Positions 52,908 through 61,319 of a stretch of 64,000 nt of DNA are shown in pieces (the first letter of the stretch is position 1; the number at the start of each line of letters is the position of its first letter). This DNA comes from Fen-1362 sp049516395 (GTDB taxonomy: Bacteria; Planctomycetota; Phycisphaerae; Sedimentisphaerales; Anaerobacaceae), in contig JBEKTD010000002.1 of assembly GCA_049516395.1 (NCBI GenBank), forward strand, positions 372,001 to 436,000. Reading direction: 5' to 3'. The notes beneath the pieces were generated by a model. The model had not been told where the DNA came from, made no database searches, and saw only the letters and a program-made list of their open reading frames with translations. A program made the translations under genes and the position numbers.

Positions 52908-53935
52908 CGCAAAACCCCCACTTTCTTGCTGTATCTGGAAAGCAGGATTAAAAATACTGGTCCGCCGATGATTGCGGTTATCACGCCTACCGGCAACTGG
53001 GCCGGGGCGATTATCGTGCGGGCGATTGTATCGCAAATGACAACAAATGCCGCGCCGAGCAGCGCGCTTGTGGGTAATAACTGACGATGGTCGGGGCCGA
53101 ATACAAGGCGAACCGAATGCGGAACGACTAATCCGACGAAACCAACCAGCCCGCTTAATCCGACAGCAACGGCGGTTATGAAAGACGCGAGAGCAAATGC
53201 GATTAGAGTAATCTTGCGTGGATTGACGCCGAGCGACCGCGCTTCGCCGGTGCCGAACGCCAGAACGTTTAGCTTTTGACTGATTGAAAATAATGCAGCG
53301 ATGCCGGTGATTATGAATATCGCGCTGGCTGACAGTGTGGAAAAGTCCTTTTCACCGATACTGCCCATAAGCCACATAATCGTGGAGCGCAATTGCTCGC
53401 TATCTATCAGGGAGGTCATCAGCATTATAACCGCGGAGAAAAATGCGTTGATGACCACGCCCGCCAGTAGCAAACTGGTTACAGTTGAACCGCCTGCTAA
53501 ATGTCCCGTGAACCAGACCAGCCAGACGGTGCCTATAGCGAACAAAAACGCCATCGCTGCCATCGGTGAGCCGCCCAGAAATGACCAGCTTACCCCGGCA
53601 ATCGCAGCGGTCATCACGCCGAGTGCCGCGCCGCTCGATATGCCGAGGATATATGGTTCCGCGAGGGGATTTCGCAGGATTGCCTGTAAAGCGACTCCGC
53701 TGGCGGCTAACGCCGCGCCGACAAGCGCGGCGAGAATTATCCGCGGGATGCGAACGCGGACAAAAATATCGTAATCGGTATTCTGGCCCGGCGCATTACC
53801 CGGCCCGGCCAATACCGCCGAGAGAGATATTTTTTGTGTCCCCACAAGCGAGCATACAAACATCACGACGACCAGAGCTGCCAAGCACAGGGCGATTTTG
53901 CTGATTAAACGTCTTGGTGTCAGCAACTCAGTCAT
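52904..53935 (-). CDS. btuC: ABC transporter permease, FecCD/BtuC type
   Basis: Inner-membrane permease of 343 residues with about ten hydrophobic segments. Family stretches include RVRIPRIILAALVGAALAAS, LGISSGAALGVM and GFVGLVVPHSVRLVFGPDHR, the last being the ATPase-coupling loop. Its ATG overlaps the btuF stop by 4 bp, so the two are translationally coupled. The C-terminus is followed by the 59-bp element. Confidence 0.92.
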   Translation of the reverse strand: MTELLTPRRLISKIALCLAALVVVMFVCSLVGTQKISLSAVLAGPGNAPGQNTDYDIFVRVRIPRIILAALVGAALAASGVALQAILRNPLAEPYILGISSGAALGVMTAAIAGVSWSFLGGSPMAAMAFLFAIGTVWLVWFTGHLAGGSTVTSLLLAGVVINAFFSAVIMLMTSLIDSEQLRSTIMWLMGSIGEKDFSTLSASAIFIITGIAALFSISQKLNVLAFGTGEARSLGVNPRKITLIAFALASFITAVAVGLSGLVGFVGLVVPHSVRLVFGPDHRQLLPTSALLGAAFVVICDTIARTIIAPAQLPVGVITAIIGGPVFLILLSRYSKKVGVLR

Positions 53936-54888
53936 TTGTGTGTTTGGTCTCCTTTGTTCAGGTTTTTCGGTTGTGAGAACAGTTCCAGGTGCAGCAATTT
54001 TGCTACAGCCATTGCACCATCCGGCAGGCGAGGCCCCAGCCGAAGTACCGTGTCGGCCTCTAAGACGTAAACCTTTTTATCTTTCACCGCGGGCAGATTA
54101 GCATACTTGCTCCAGAATTTCTCGGCTGTTTCCTGCTGTTTTGCAATATCCTCTGTCCCCATAGCCGACTGGATTATCACTTCCGCGCCGCTGGTCAGGA
54201 TTGTTTCTGTTCCGACGGATGGATACTGGTCGCCGGTTAGCTCGATGACGTTTTGTCCTCCCGCCAAATCTATTATCTCATTTACGAATGTTTTTACGCC
54301 CACAACCCGCATCGGCTCCGTCTGCACTGCCCAGAGGACTTTGACCTTTCTTGCGGAGGATGCTTTAGCCCGGATTTGGTCGAGTTCGCTTTTTATTTTC
54401 GCGGCCAACTGTTCAGCTTTATCGGAACAGCCGGTGGCCTGGCCGATTTGTGTTATCGCATTATAAAGCTCTTCGATTGACTCGACATGCAAAGAAAGGA
54501 CATTCAACCCTGCCCTTTTCAGCGTTTCCGCGACCTCTTTATGCTGAAGGAATGACTCACATATGACCAAATCGGGTTTTGCGGCGATAATCGCCTCGGT
54601 ATTCGGCTGCCAGAATGTCCCCATTTTCGGCTTTTGCTTCGCTTCAACAGGCCAATCGCTGTCGCTTGAAACACCGACGACTTTATCTCCCAGTCCAAGA
54701 GCGAAAACAATCTCGGTTAAATTAGGCGAAAGGACTACAATCTGTTCAGAACTTTTTTGAGTTGCGTTTGGGTTTGGATTGTGTTTTGTAATAGACCATA
54801 TTAATGGAGCGAGTAGGCCTGTAAGAAGTACTACAGATATAGGTAGTATATAGAACAATATGAAATGGGCATACCATTCTTTTTTCAT
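53932..54888 (-). CDS. btuF: ABC transporter substrate-binding protein, BtuF/FepB type
   Basis: Periplasmic or membrane-tethered ligand-binding protein of 318 residues. It has one hydrophobic N-terminal segment (about 8-33) and a cluster-A-type two-lobed fold (VVLSPNLTEIVFALGLGDKV, KPKMGTFWQPNTEAIIAAKP). This family carries vitamin B12, haem or Fe-siderophores; btu is the best guess from the whole cassette but iron is not excluded. Its ATG overlaps the mutL stop (TGATG). No cobalamin riboswitch was seen. Confidence 0.85.
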   Translation of the reverse strand: MKKEWYAHFILFYILPISVVLLTGLLAPLIWSITKHNPNPNATQKSSEQIVVLSPNLTEIVFALGLGDKVVGVSSDSDWPVEAKQKPKMGTFWQPNTEAIIAAKPDLVICESFLQHKEVAETLKRAGLNVLSLHVESIEELYNAITQIGQATGCSDKAEQLAAKIKSELDQIRAKASSARKVKVLWAVQTEPMRVVGVKTFVNEIIDLAGGQNVIELTGDQYPSVGTETILTSGAEVIIQSAMGTEDIAKQQETAEKFWSKYANLPAVKDKKVYVLEADTVLRLGPRLPDGAMAVAKLLHLELFSQPKNLNKGDQTHK

Positions 54889-56636
54889 CAGGTTCTCTTG
54901 AACTGTTTTTCGAGTTCAGCCACGGTAAATTTAATCACGGTCGGTCTGCCGTGGGGACAATGGCTGGAGTTATCAACCGTTTCCTTGTCGGCGATGAGTT
55001 GCTCAATCTCGCCGTCGGTTAGTTTCTGTCCTGCTTTTATTGCCGCCTTGCACGCAGCCATATGCAAAACCTCATCGAATAAGCTGTCCGCGTCGAGTGT
55101 CGAGGCCTTTTCGACAAGCATATCCATTACATCACGGAGAAAATCCGCCGGCTCAGCTTTCGCCAAAAGCACTGGAAATGCCTGAATGGCGATGGTCTTT
55201 GGTCCAAAGGGGACAAGCTCGATTCCAAGTTTTTCAAAAAGCTGCGAATTGTTTTCGAGCGTATCTGATTGTTCTTTGGTTAATTGGAAACTTTCCGGCA
55301 CTAAGAGTTTTTGTGATTCGAGCGGATTGTTTCGCACGCGCCTTTTCAACTGCTCATACATAATCCGTTCATGCAGCGCATGCTGGTCGATAATGACAAA
55401 ACCATCGTCATTTTCAGCGATAATGAAGCAGTCGTGAATCTGCAAATACCGTCGCTCGTGGCTCGTCTCTCGTCGCTCGTTTCCCCAGTCCCGAGTCACG
55501 GGTCCCGAGTCTCGAGCGACGAAATCCAATTGTCGCTGGCCTGAGGGTCGATGACGTTTGAAAAATTCCTCCATTGCCTCCGCGATTCGTCCGTCGCGCC
55601 GAATAGGCGGGGCGGATTGCTGCGGAACGCTTGCGAGGGTATCGAGGTCGGTAGATAATAGTTTTTCACGCAGGCACGCGAGAATCTGCGAATGAACAAG
55701 ATTAGCGTTATAAAAACGCACCTCGATTTTTGTCGGGTGAACATTGACGTCGTAATCCTCGTAAGGCATCCGAATAAATATAAACGCGGCGGGGAACCTG
55801 CTTGGGTCGATTGCTCCGCGATACGCCTCTTTGATTGCGTGTGAGATGAATTTATCGCGTATAAATCTGCCGTTGATGAATATGTATTGCAGCCGGTTGC
55901 TTGTGGTTGCGATTGCCGGTTTACCTAAAAGGGCGGCTATGTGCAAACCCTTTTCATCGCTTTCGGTTTCGAGAAGATTTTCCGCGACCTCCTGCGAGAA
56001 TAATTCTGCAATTCTCGCTCGGAGACCCTGTCCGGCCAATAGCCGATATTGCTCTTTGCCGTTATGTGTCAGCGAAAGCTCGATATCAGTATTGGCAAGG
56101 GCGATTCTGATGAACTGCTCGACGATGTGGGTCATCTCGGTATTTGCGCTTTTGAGGAATTTTCGCCGGGCGGGCAATTTGTAAAAAATGTCCCGCACCT
56201 GAATAGTCGTGCCTACATCTGCGCTGCAGGGCGATAAGCCCGTTTTGTCGCCGCAATCGATTTCGACACAGTTGCCGGAAAGCTCTTCCGCTGTCCGGCT
56301 GACGGCTTTAACCATAGCTACCGACGCAATACTTGCCAGCGCCTCGCCGCGAAAACCCAGCGTCGATATCGCCCGCAAGTCGTCGCTTGCTTTGATTTTG
56401 CTTGTGGCGTGCGGCTCGAATGCGCTGACGAGGTCTTCGGCATCCATTCCGCAGCCATTGTCTGTTACCGAGATTAACTTTCTGCCGCCATCCTCCACGG
56501 CAATGGTAATTTTTGTCGCGCCGGCATCGATACTGTTCTCGACTAATTCCTTGACCACGCTGGCGGGTCTTTCGATTACCTCGCCGGCGGCTATCATATT
56601 TACCATATTCTGGTCAAGAACGACTATCCGGCCCAT
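54888..56636 (-). CDS. mutL: DNA mismatch repair protein MutL with endonuclease motifs
   Basis: Couples mismatch recognition to strand excision. The 582-residue protein has a GHKL ATPase (VENSIDAGA, VTDNGCGM, STLGFRGEAL) at about 1-330. The C-terminal domain has the nuclease motif DQHALHERIMYE (D-Q-H-A-x2-E-x4-E) plus ACKAAIKAGQ and CPHGRPT, so it is a nicking MutL and MutH is not needed. The linker (about 372-395) contains a translated 7-bp-period hairpin (ARDSGPVTRD, NERRETSHERR). ATG 56634-56636 is chosen by GGGAG 5 nt upstream. It precedes btuF with an overlapping stop. Confidence 0.95.
   Translation of the reverse strand: MGRIVVLDQNMVNMIAAGEVIERPASVVKELVENSIDAGATKITIAVEDGGRKLISVTDNGCGMDAEDLVSAFEPHATSKIKASDDLRAISTLGFRGEALASIASVAMVKAVSRTAEELSGNCVEIDCGDKTGLSPCSADVGTTIQVRDIFYKLPARRKFLKSANTEMTHIVEQFIRIALANTDIELSLTHNGKEQYRLLAGQGLRARIAELFSQEVAENLLETESDEKGLHIAALLGKPAIATTSNRLQYIFINGRFIRDKFISHAIKEAYRGAIDPSRFPAAFIFIRMPYEDYDVNVHPTKIEVRFYNANLVHSQILACLREKLLSTDLDTLASVPQQSAPPIRRDGRIAEAMEEFFKRHRPSGQRQLDFVARDSGPVTRDWGNERRETSHERRYLQIHDCFIIAENDDGFVIIDQHALHERIMYEQLKRRVRNNPLESQKLLVPESFQLTKEQSDTLENNSQLFEKLGIELVPFGPKTIAIQAFPVLLAKAEPADFLRDVMDMLVEKASTLDADSLFDEVLHMAACKAAIKAGQKLTDGEIEQLIADKETVDNSSHCPHGRPTVIKFTVAELEKQFKRT
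55451..55521. repeat. 7-bp-period inverted repeat inside mutL
   Basis: The left arm is GTCGCTC, GTGGCTC, GTCTCTC, GTCGCTC, GTTTCCC (55451-55485). The right arm is AGTCCCG, AGTCACG, GGTCCCG, AGTCTCG, AGCGACG (55487-55521). The arms are partly reverse-complementary with almost no centre. It is read through in the mutL linker. Confidence 0.78.
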
Positions 56637-56653
56637 TTTTCTCCCGCCCACAA

Positions 56654-56711
56654 TATAGCGTTTAGCGTATAGCGGATAGAGTTTCCGCTCGTTCTGTACG
56701 CTATCCGCTAT
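56654..56711. repeat. 7-bp-period inverted repeat between gpmI and mutL
   Basis: The left arm is TATAGCG, TTTAGCG, TATAGCG, GATAGAG (56654-56681). The right arm, GTACGCTATCCGCTAT, ends in 56711. The arms are reverse-complementary. The gpmI stop codon at 56708-56710 comes from the right arm. Confidence 0.72.
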
Positions 56712-58279
56712 TTTTCCAGCAAGCTTCTTCCGGTCATTTCCTCCGGTTTGGGCAAGCCCATCATATCAAGCAGCGTCGGCCCGATATCGGCAAGAATGCC
56801 GCCGGAACGAAGCTTTCTGCCCTTATATTTCTCGTCAAAAACAATCAATGGCACATCGCCGACGGTATGCGCGGTATGCGGCTTATCGGGGGTGCCGTCT
56901 ATCATTTTTTCAAAGTTGCCGTGGTCCGCGGTAATTATCGCCGCACCGCCCATTTGTTTTACCTTGGCCAAAATTTTACCCACGCAGGCATCAACCGTTT
57001 CGGCTGCCTTGATTGCCGCTTCGAGTATGCCCGTGTGGCCGACCATATCAGGATTCGCAAAATTGATTACCACAACATCATACTGGTTTGTGTCCAACCG
57101 CTGGAGAACAACATCGGCAACCTCATACGCACTCATCTCCGGCTTCAAATCGTATGTCCGCACTCTCGGCGAAGGCACAATCTGCCTGTCTTCGCCAGGG
57201 AATGGTTTTTCTGTGTAGTCATTGAAGAAAAATGTTACGTGCGCGTATTTTTCGGTTTCCGCACAGCGGAACTGCTTAAGCCCCAGCGAACTCCAGTAAG
57301 CCGCGAGGATATTTTGCATCTTGGGCGGTTTAGTAAACGCCACTGGTGCCGGAATCGTCGTGTCGTATTCGGTCATACATACGAAATAAATATCCGGCTT
57401 TGTGTTTCGCGGGAATTCCTTGAAGTCGGGCATAACGAACGCCCTGGTGATTTCGCGAGTTCTGTCGCCGCGGAAGTTGAAGAATATCACGCCGTCGCCG
57501 TCGGCTATCGTTCCTATCGGTTCGTTATCCTGATTGACTATTGCCGTCGGCTCGATGAATTCGTCTGTTACCTGTTTTGCGTAACTGTTAACTATGGCCT
57601 CGGCAGCACTTTTTGCCCTGAGTCCTTTGCCTACCCGCAGGCATTCGTATGCCTTCTGGACGCGGTCCCATCGGCTGTCGCGGTCCATCGCGTAAAATCT
57701 GCCCATCACCGAGGCGATTTTGCCCACGCCTATTTCCGCGGCTTTTTTCTCTATTCTTTCGATATAGCCGGCGCCGCTGTCGGGTGGTGAATCCCGCCCA
57801 TCGGTAAACGCGTGAATGAATACGTCTTTGAGGTCGTTTCTTTTTGCAAGCTCAAGCAGGCCGTATAAATGGTCAAGAAGTGAATGTACGCCTATGTCGC
57901 TGCACAGGCCCATAAAGTGTATTTTGCCTTTGTGTTCTTTTACAAATTTGACGCAATCTGCAAATTGCTCGTTTTTGAAAAACGACCCGTCCTTGATGGC
58001 GTGGCTCAATCGCACCGATTCCTGCGGCACTATTCTGCCCGCCCCGATGTTCTGGTGTCCGACTTCGCTGTTGCCCATCGTGCCGTCGGGCAAACCTACG
58101 TATTCGCCATAAGTATGAATCAGAGTGTTGGGATATTCGCTCATAAGCATGGTATCGGTGGGGACCTTCGCGCATTTTACGGAGTTATAGGCATCCTCAT
58201 TGCGGTCGGGGTTGTAGCCCCAGCCGTCACGGATAATCAGCACGAACGGTTTGCGTTCCAAAACCACCTTCTTTGCCAT
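56708..58279 (-). CDS. gpmI: 2,3-bisphosphoglycerate-independent phosphoglycerate mutase
   Basis: Interconverts 3- and 2-phosphoglycerate in glycolysis using two Mn ions. The 523-residue protein has the metal site IIRDGWGYNP, the phospho-serine motif GTMGNSEVGHQNIGAGR (near 67-83), HAFTDGRDSPP, GRFYAMDRDSRWDR, and the second metal site NFANPDMVGHTG and ITADHGNFEKM. All family residues visible by eye are in place. Its stop codon lies in a 7-bp-period hairpin just upstream of mutL. Confidence 0.96.
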   Translation of the reverse strand: MAKKVVLERKPFVLIIRDGWGYNPDRNEDAYNSVKCAKVPTDTMLMSEYPNTLIHTYGEYVGLPDGTMGNSEVGHQNIGAGRIVPQESVRLSHAIKDGSFFKNEQFADCVKFVKEHKGKIHFMGLCSDIGVHSLLDHLYGLLELAKRNDLKDVFIHAFTDGRDSPPDSGAGYIERIEKKAAEIGVGKIASVMGRFYAMDRDSRWDRVQKAYECLRVGKGLRAKSAAEAIVNSYAKQVTDEFIEPTAIVNQDNEPIGTIADGDGVIFFNFRGDRTREITRAFVMPDFKEFPRNTKPDIYFVCMTEYDTTIPAPVAFTKPPKMQNILAAYWSSLGLKQFRCAETEKYAHVTFFFNDYTEKPFPGEDRQIVPSPRVRTYDLKPEMSAYEVADVVLQRLDTNQYDVVVINFANPDMVGHTGILEAAIKAAETVDACVGKILAKVKQMGGAAIITADHGNFEKMIDGTPDKPHTAHTVGDVPLIVFDEKYKGRKLRSGGILADIGPTLLDMMGLPKPEEMTGRSLLEK

Positions 58280-58455
58280 AAAACACGACCTTTCATCAAG
58301 GAACCATATTAAAGCAACCCCACATGATAGACCCTGATGAGCGAAAAGTCAAACATTTGCCTCGGCGGGATGGGCAAGGCGTTACTTTACAGGTGTTTGC
58401 ATAACTGTTAATATAACAGGGATTTACGAAACCAAAATTTTGTTCGGAGAAGATT

Positions 58456-59412
58456 ATGAGCGGACAATCGATCGAGGTATCCGTAGTAATCCCGTTGTTG
58501 AACGAGCAGGATAACATAAGGGCATTATATGACCAGCTTACGCAGGCCCTTGGCAATAAGTACCAGTATGAGCTGATTTTCATAGACGACGGCAGCACCG
58601 ACGGCAGTTTCGGGATATTGGCCGAACTGCACAAGGCCGACGACAAGGTCAGGGTCATTCGTTTCCGCAGGAACTTTGGCCAGACGGCCGCTCTCAGCGC
58701 CGGTTTTACTCATTCGCAGGGCCAGATAGTCATTGCCATCGACTGCGACCTGCAAAACGACCCCGCTGATATTCCGCAAATGATTGAGCAACTGCATAAA
58801 GGGTTTGATGTTGTCAGCGGCTGGCGCAAAAAGAGGCACGACAATGCCATTACGCGTCTGATACCTTCGAGAGTGGCCAATGGGCTTATCGCGAAAATTA
58901 CCGGAGTGAAACTGCACGATTTCGGCTGCACGCTCAAGGCGTATAGACGCGAGGTACTGGCTGAAACGAGATTATACGGCGAAATGCACAGGTTCATCCC
59001 CGTGCTGGCAAGCTGGAGCGGGGCGAAAATCTGCGAAATGGTTGTCAACCACAGGCCCAGAACCGCAGGCGTCGCCAAATATGGACTGGGGCGGACCTGG
59101 AAAGTAATGCTCGACCTGATTACCGTCAAATTCCTCGGCTCATTTTCCACCAAACCCATCTATATCTTTGGAGGGTTGGGGTTCGCCAGCGCATTGGGAG
59201 CGGTGCTTATGGGCTTGATTATGGTTTATCAGAAGTTCTTCGCCGCCCAAGAGCTTCCGATGAACAGAAATCCGCTGCTGATTTTGACGGCAGTTCTTAT
59301 TATGTCCACCGTTCAGTTCATCCTGATGGGTTTGCTTGCGGAATTGCTGGTGAGGACGTACCACGAGTCGCAGAATCGGCCTACATACGTGATTCGTGAA
59401 ACCCTCGAATGA
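58456..59412 (+). CDS. Polyprenyl-phosphate glycosyltransferase, GT2 (DPM1/GtrB-like)
   Basis: Predicted to transfer a sugar from UDP- or GDP-sugar to polyprenyl phosphate. The 318-residue protein has a GT2 fold with FIDDGSTDGS (near 37), the DCDLQNDP metal motif (near 97) and KVRVIRFRRNFGQTAALSAG. Two C-terminal membrane segments (about 235-260 and 268-292) are typical of GtrB/DPM1-like synthases. It begins a rightward block with a GT-C enzyme and an MT-GT2 fusion. Confidence 0.9.
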   Translation: MSGQSIEVSVVIPLLNEQDNIRALYDQLTQALGNKYQYELIFIDDGSTDGSFGILAELHKADDKVRVIRFRRNFGQTAALSAGFTHSQGQIVIAIDCDLQNDPADIPQMIEQLHKGFDVVSGWRKKRHDNAITRLIPSRVANGLIAKITGVKLHDFGCTLKAYRREVLAETRLYGEMHRFIPVLASWSGAKICEMVVNHRPRTAGVAKYGLGRTWKVMLDLITVKFLGSFSTKPIYIFGGLGFASALGAVLMGLIMVYQKFFAAQELPMNRNPLLILTAVLIMSTVQFILMGLLAELLVRTYHESQNRPTYVIRETLE

Positions 59413-59499
59413 ATTAAGAACTGAGAATGAAGAATGAAGAAAAACAGTAAAATTCCAAACTCAGAAATCTCAATTCTAAGCTCTAAATTTTCAATTATT
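59411..59499. repeat. 7-bp-period inverted repeat at the start of the GT-C gene
   Basis: The left arm is GAATTAA, GAACTGA, GAATGAA, GAATGAA, GAAAAAC (59411-59445). The right arm is AACTCAG, AAATCTC, AATTCTA, AGCTCTA, AATTTTC, AATTATT (59458-59499). The arms are reverse-complementary. It overlaps the GT2 stop and gives the start codon and first 22 codons of the next gene. Confidence 0.75.
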
Positions 59500-61293
59500 C
59501 TGATTGCGATTCTGGCGGGCATTCCATTTATGCTTGGGCGATATTTTGAGTTCAACTTCCCCGACCCCTACGACAGTGCCGCCAATGTTTATTCTGCGCA
59601 GCATATTCTCAATGGTGCAAAAATCGGTGTTGATGAAGACCCCAGTGCCGCCCTCGGGACGCTACTGGTTAATATGCTCGGAGTCCGGCTGTTTGGGTTC
59701 AGCGAATTTGGCCCAAAGCTGATTCAGACCATTATGCTGGCGGGCGCATTTATCCTGATGTTTGTCGCGATGAGGAGGATGTTCGGCAAACTGCCGGCGG
59801 CCATGGGGGTAATCGTCGCTGCGATTTATACGTCATCGCCGCTTATCGCCAAGTTCGGCAACGTCAAAGAGCAGTATATGATAGCGTGTATGGTGATGGC
59901 AGTAAGCCTGCTGATTATGCGGCAATTGGGCGGGGGGTGGTGGCTTGGTTTCCTGTCGGGTGCAATCGCCGTCTGGGCGCCGCTTTTTAAGGAGACCGGC
60001 GTATCGGCAATCGGGGCAATGGGCCTTTTTGTGATTGCCCAGCCGATATTCAAGCACAGGACCCGGAAGCAGACCGGCATTGATATTATGCTGCTGCTGG
60101 CAGGGGCGGCGGCGTCGATATCGCCGTTATTTATTTGGATAATCGGCTGGCACGTCCAGATAGCACTGCCGTTCTATTTTGTATGGGACGCGATTGTTGG
60201 ACTGTTGCCAAAGGCATCGGCTGCGGCTAAGCAGGCCGGCGATTATGTCTCAAATATGAAGAATGTAATGCCGTTTTCAGACCAGTGGCCTAAGGTTTTG
60301 CGATATTACCTTGCCCTGTGCCTGCCTGTCTCATTGGCCCTTGGTGCTATCATCGCGGGAATCGGCAAAATGATTCATAGTTTGCTTCACGGGACGCAAT
60401 CATCATCCAACAAAGCGGGTTACGACCGTTTCCTGCTCCTGCTTGCCGTCTGGTGGCTGCTCGATATGGCCTTTGTCTGGATAAGCCCGGCGTCATACGA
60501 GCAGTATTATCTTCCGCTTACGGCATCAGGCGCGATGACTGGCGGTTATTTAATAGCTGTATATCGCGACAAACTCACAGGGGCCGTATTCAAAACCAAA
60601 TGGGTCGTCACCGGCATCGCCGGGTTTGTCCTTATGGTGGTTATGTCCTGGCACATATTCTTCGGTCTGCCAAGAAGCCCGTATTCGGGGATGAAATACC
60701 CCCAAAAGCGAAACGGTTACGTTCAGCGATGGGAGGACATATCGCAGCGGCGCAGTTTTGGGGCAAAGATGTACTGGGAGCAGGCAGGCGAATACATACG
60801 CAGCCGAACCACGCCAACGGATAAGATATACGTTTGGGGCTGGGTCCCGGGGGTATATCTTTCGGCGCAGAGATTCAGCAGCTCACCGGTTGCCTTTGAG
60901 AGCGAAATGCACACCAGGTCCCCTCAACAGCTCGAGCAGGTGGTCGATGGTCTTCTCAGTGTGTTTGGCAGGGAGATGCCGAAATATATCGTGGACAGTC
61001 GCAAGCAGCATTTGCCTTTGGACCGGTTTAAGTTCGAGCTTTGGCCAATCGCGGGTTATTCCGCCAAGGGGCAGCCGCAGTTTTTGCCGTCCGACCCGCA
61101 GGTTGTGGCTGAGTTTGAAAAACAGTGGGGCCAGATGACCCGCGAGCGGTTCGGCGATGATGAAGCACGCAGATTCGAGGTTATGGGCAAATTCAGAAAG
61201 TTCATAAGAAAGCACTACGAGATAGAGCAGATATTCGGCGACGAGGTCGTTTTCAAACTGAAAACTACACTGGTCGAGACGAAAGAACAATAA
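59434..61293 (+). CDS. GT-C/GT39 family membrane glycosyltransferase
   Basis: Integral membrane enzyme of 619 residues with about 10-12 hydrophobic segments and a C-terminal soluble domain (about 430-619). The early loop EFNFPDPYDSAANVYSAQHI has the acidic residues seen in GT39/ArnT-type enzymes, which use polyprenyl-phosphate sugars as donor. Its first 22 codons derive from a 7-bp-period hairpin. The neighbouring GT2 may make its donor. The acceptor is unknown. Confidence 0.8.
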   Translation: MKKNSKIPNSEISILSSKFSIILIAILAGIPFMLGRYFEFNFPDPYDSAANVYSAQHILNGAKIGVDEDPSAALGTLLVNMLGVRLFGFSEFGPKLIQTIMLAGAFILMFVAMRRMFGKLPAAMGVIVAAIYTSSPLIAKFGNVKEQYMIACMVMAVSLLIMRQLGGGWWLGFLSGAIAVWAPLFKETGVSAIGAMGLFVIAQPIFKHRTRKQTGIDIMLLLAGAAASISPLFIWIIGWHVQIALPFYFVWDAIVGLLPKASAAAKQAGDYVSNMKNVMPFSDQWPKVLRYYLALCLPVSLALGAIIAGIGKMIHSLLHGTQSSSNKAGYDRFLLLLAVWWLLDMAFVWISPASYEQYYLPLTASGAMTGGYLIAVYRDKLTGAVFKTKWVVTGIAGFVLMVVMSWHIFFGLPRSPYSGMKYPQKRNGYVQRWEDISQRRSFGAKMYWEQAGEYIRSRTTPTDKIYVWGWVPGVYLSAQRFSSSPVAFESEMHTRSPQQLEQVVDGLLSVFGREMPKYIVDSRKQHLPLDRFKFELWPIAGYSAKGQPQFLPSDPQVVAEFEKQWGQMTRERFGDDEARRFEVMGKFRKFIRKHYEIEQIFGDEVVFKLKTTLVETKEQ

Positions 61294-61319
61294 CTGAAAT
61301 CAGGCGTAACGATGTATCT

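Noticed and set aside
52908..53036. Longer btuD N-terminus starting at 53036.
   Set aside because: It lies wholly inside btuC in another frame; the ATGA overlap at 52904-52907 is a far better start.
54888..58455. Cobalamin riboswitch controlling the btuFCD cassette.
   Set aside because: The cassette follows mutL with overlapping codons, and no B12-box-like structure was recognised upstream of btuF or gpmI.
8493..59499. Short tandem arrays as possible CRISPR arrays.
   Set aside because: Repeat units are only 7 bp, contiguous with no spacers, and no cas genes are present.
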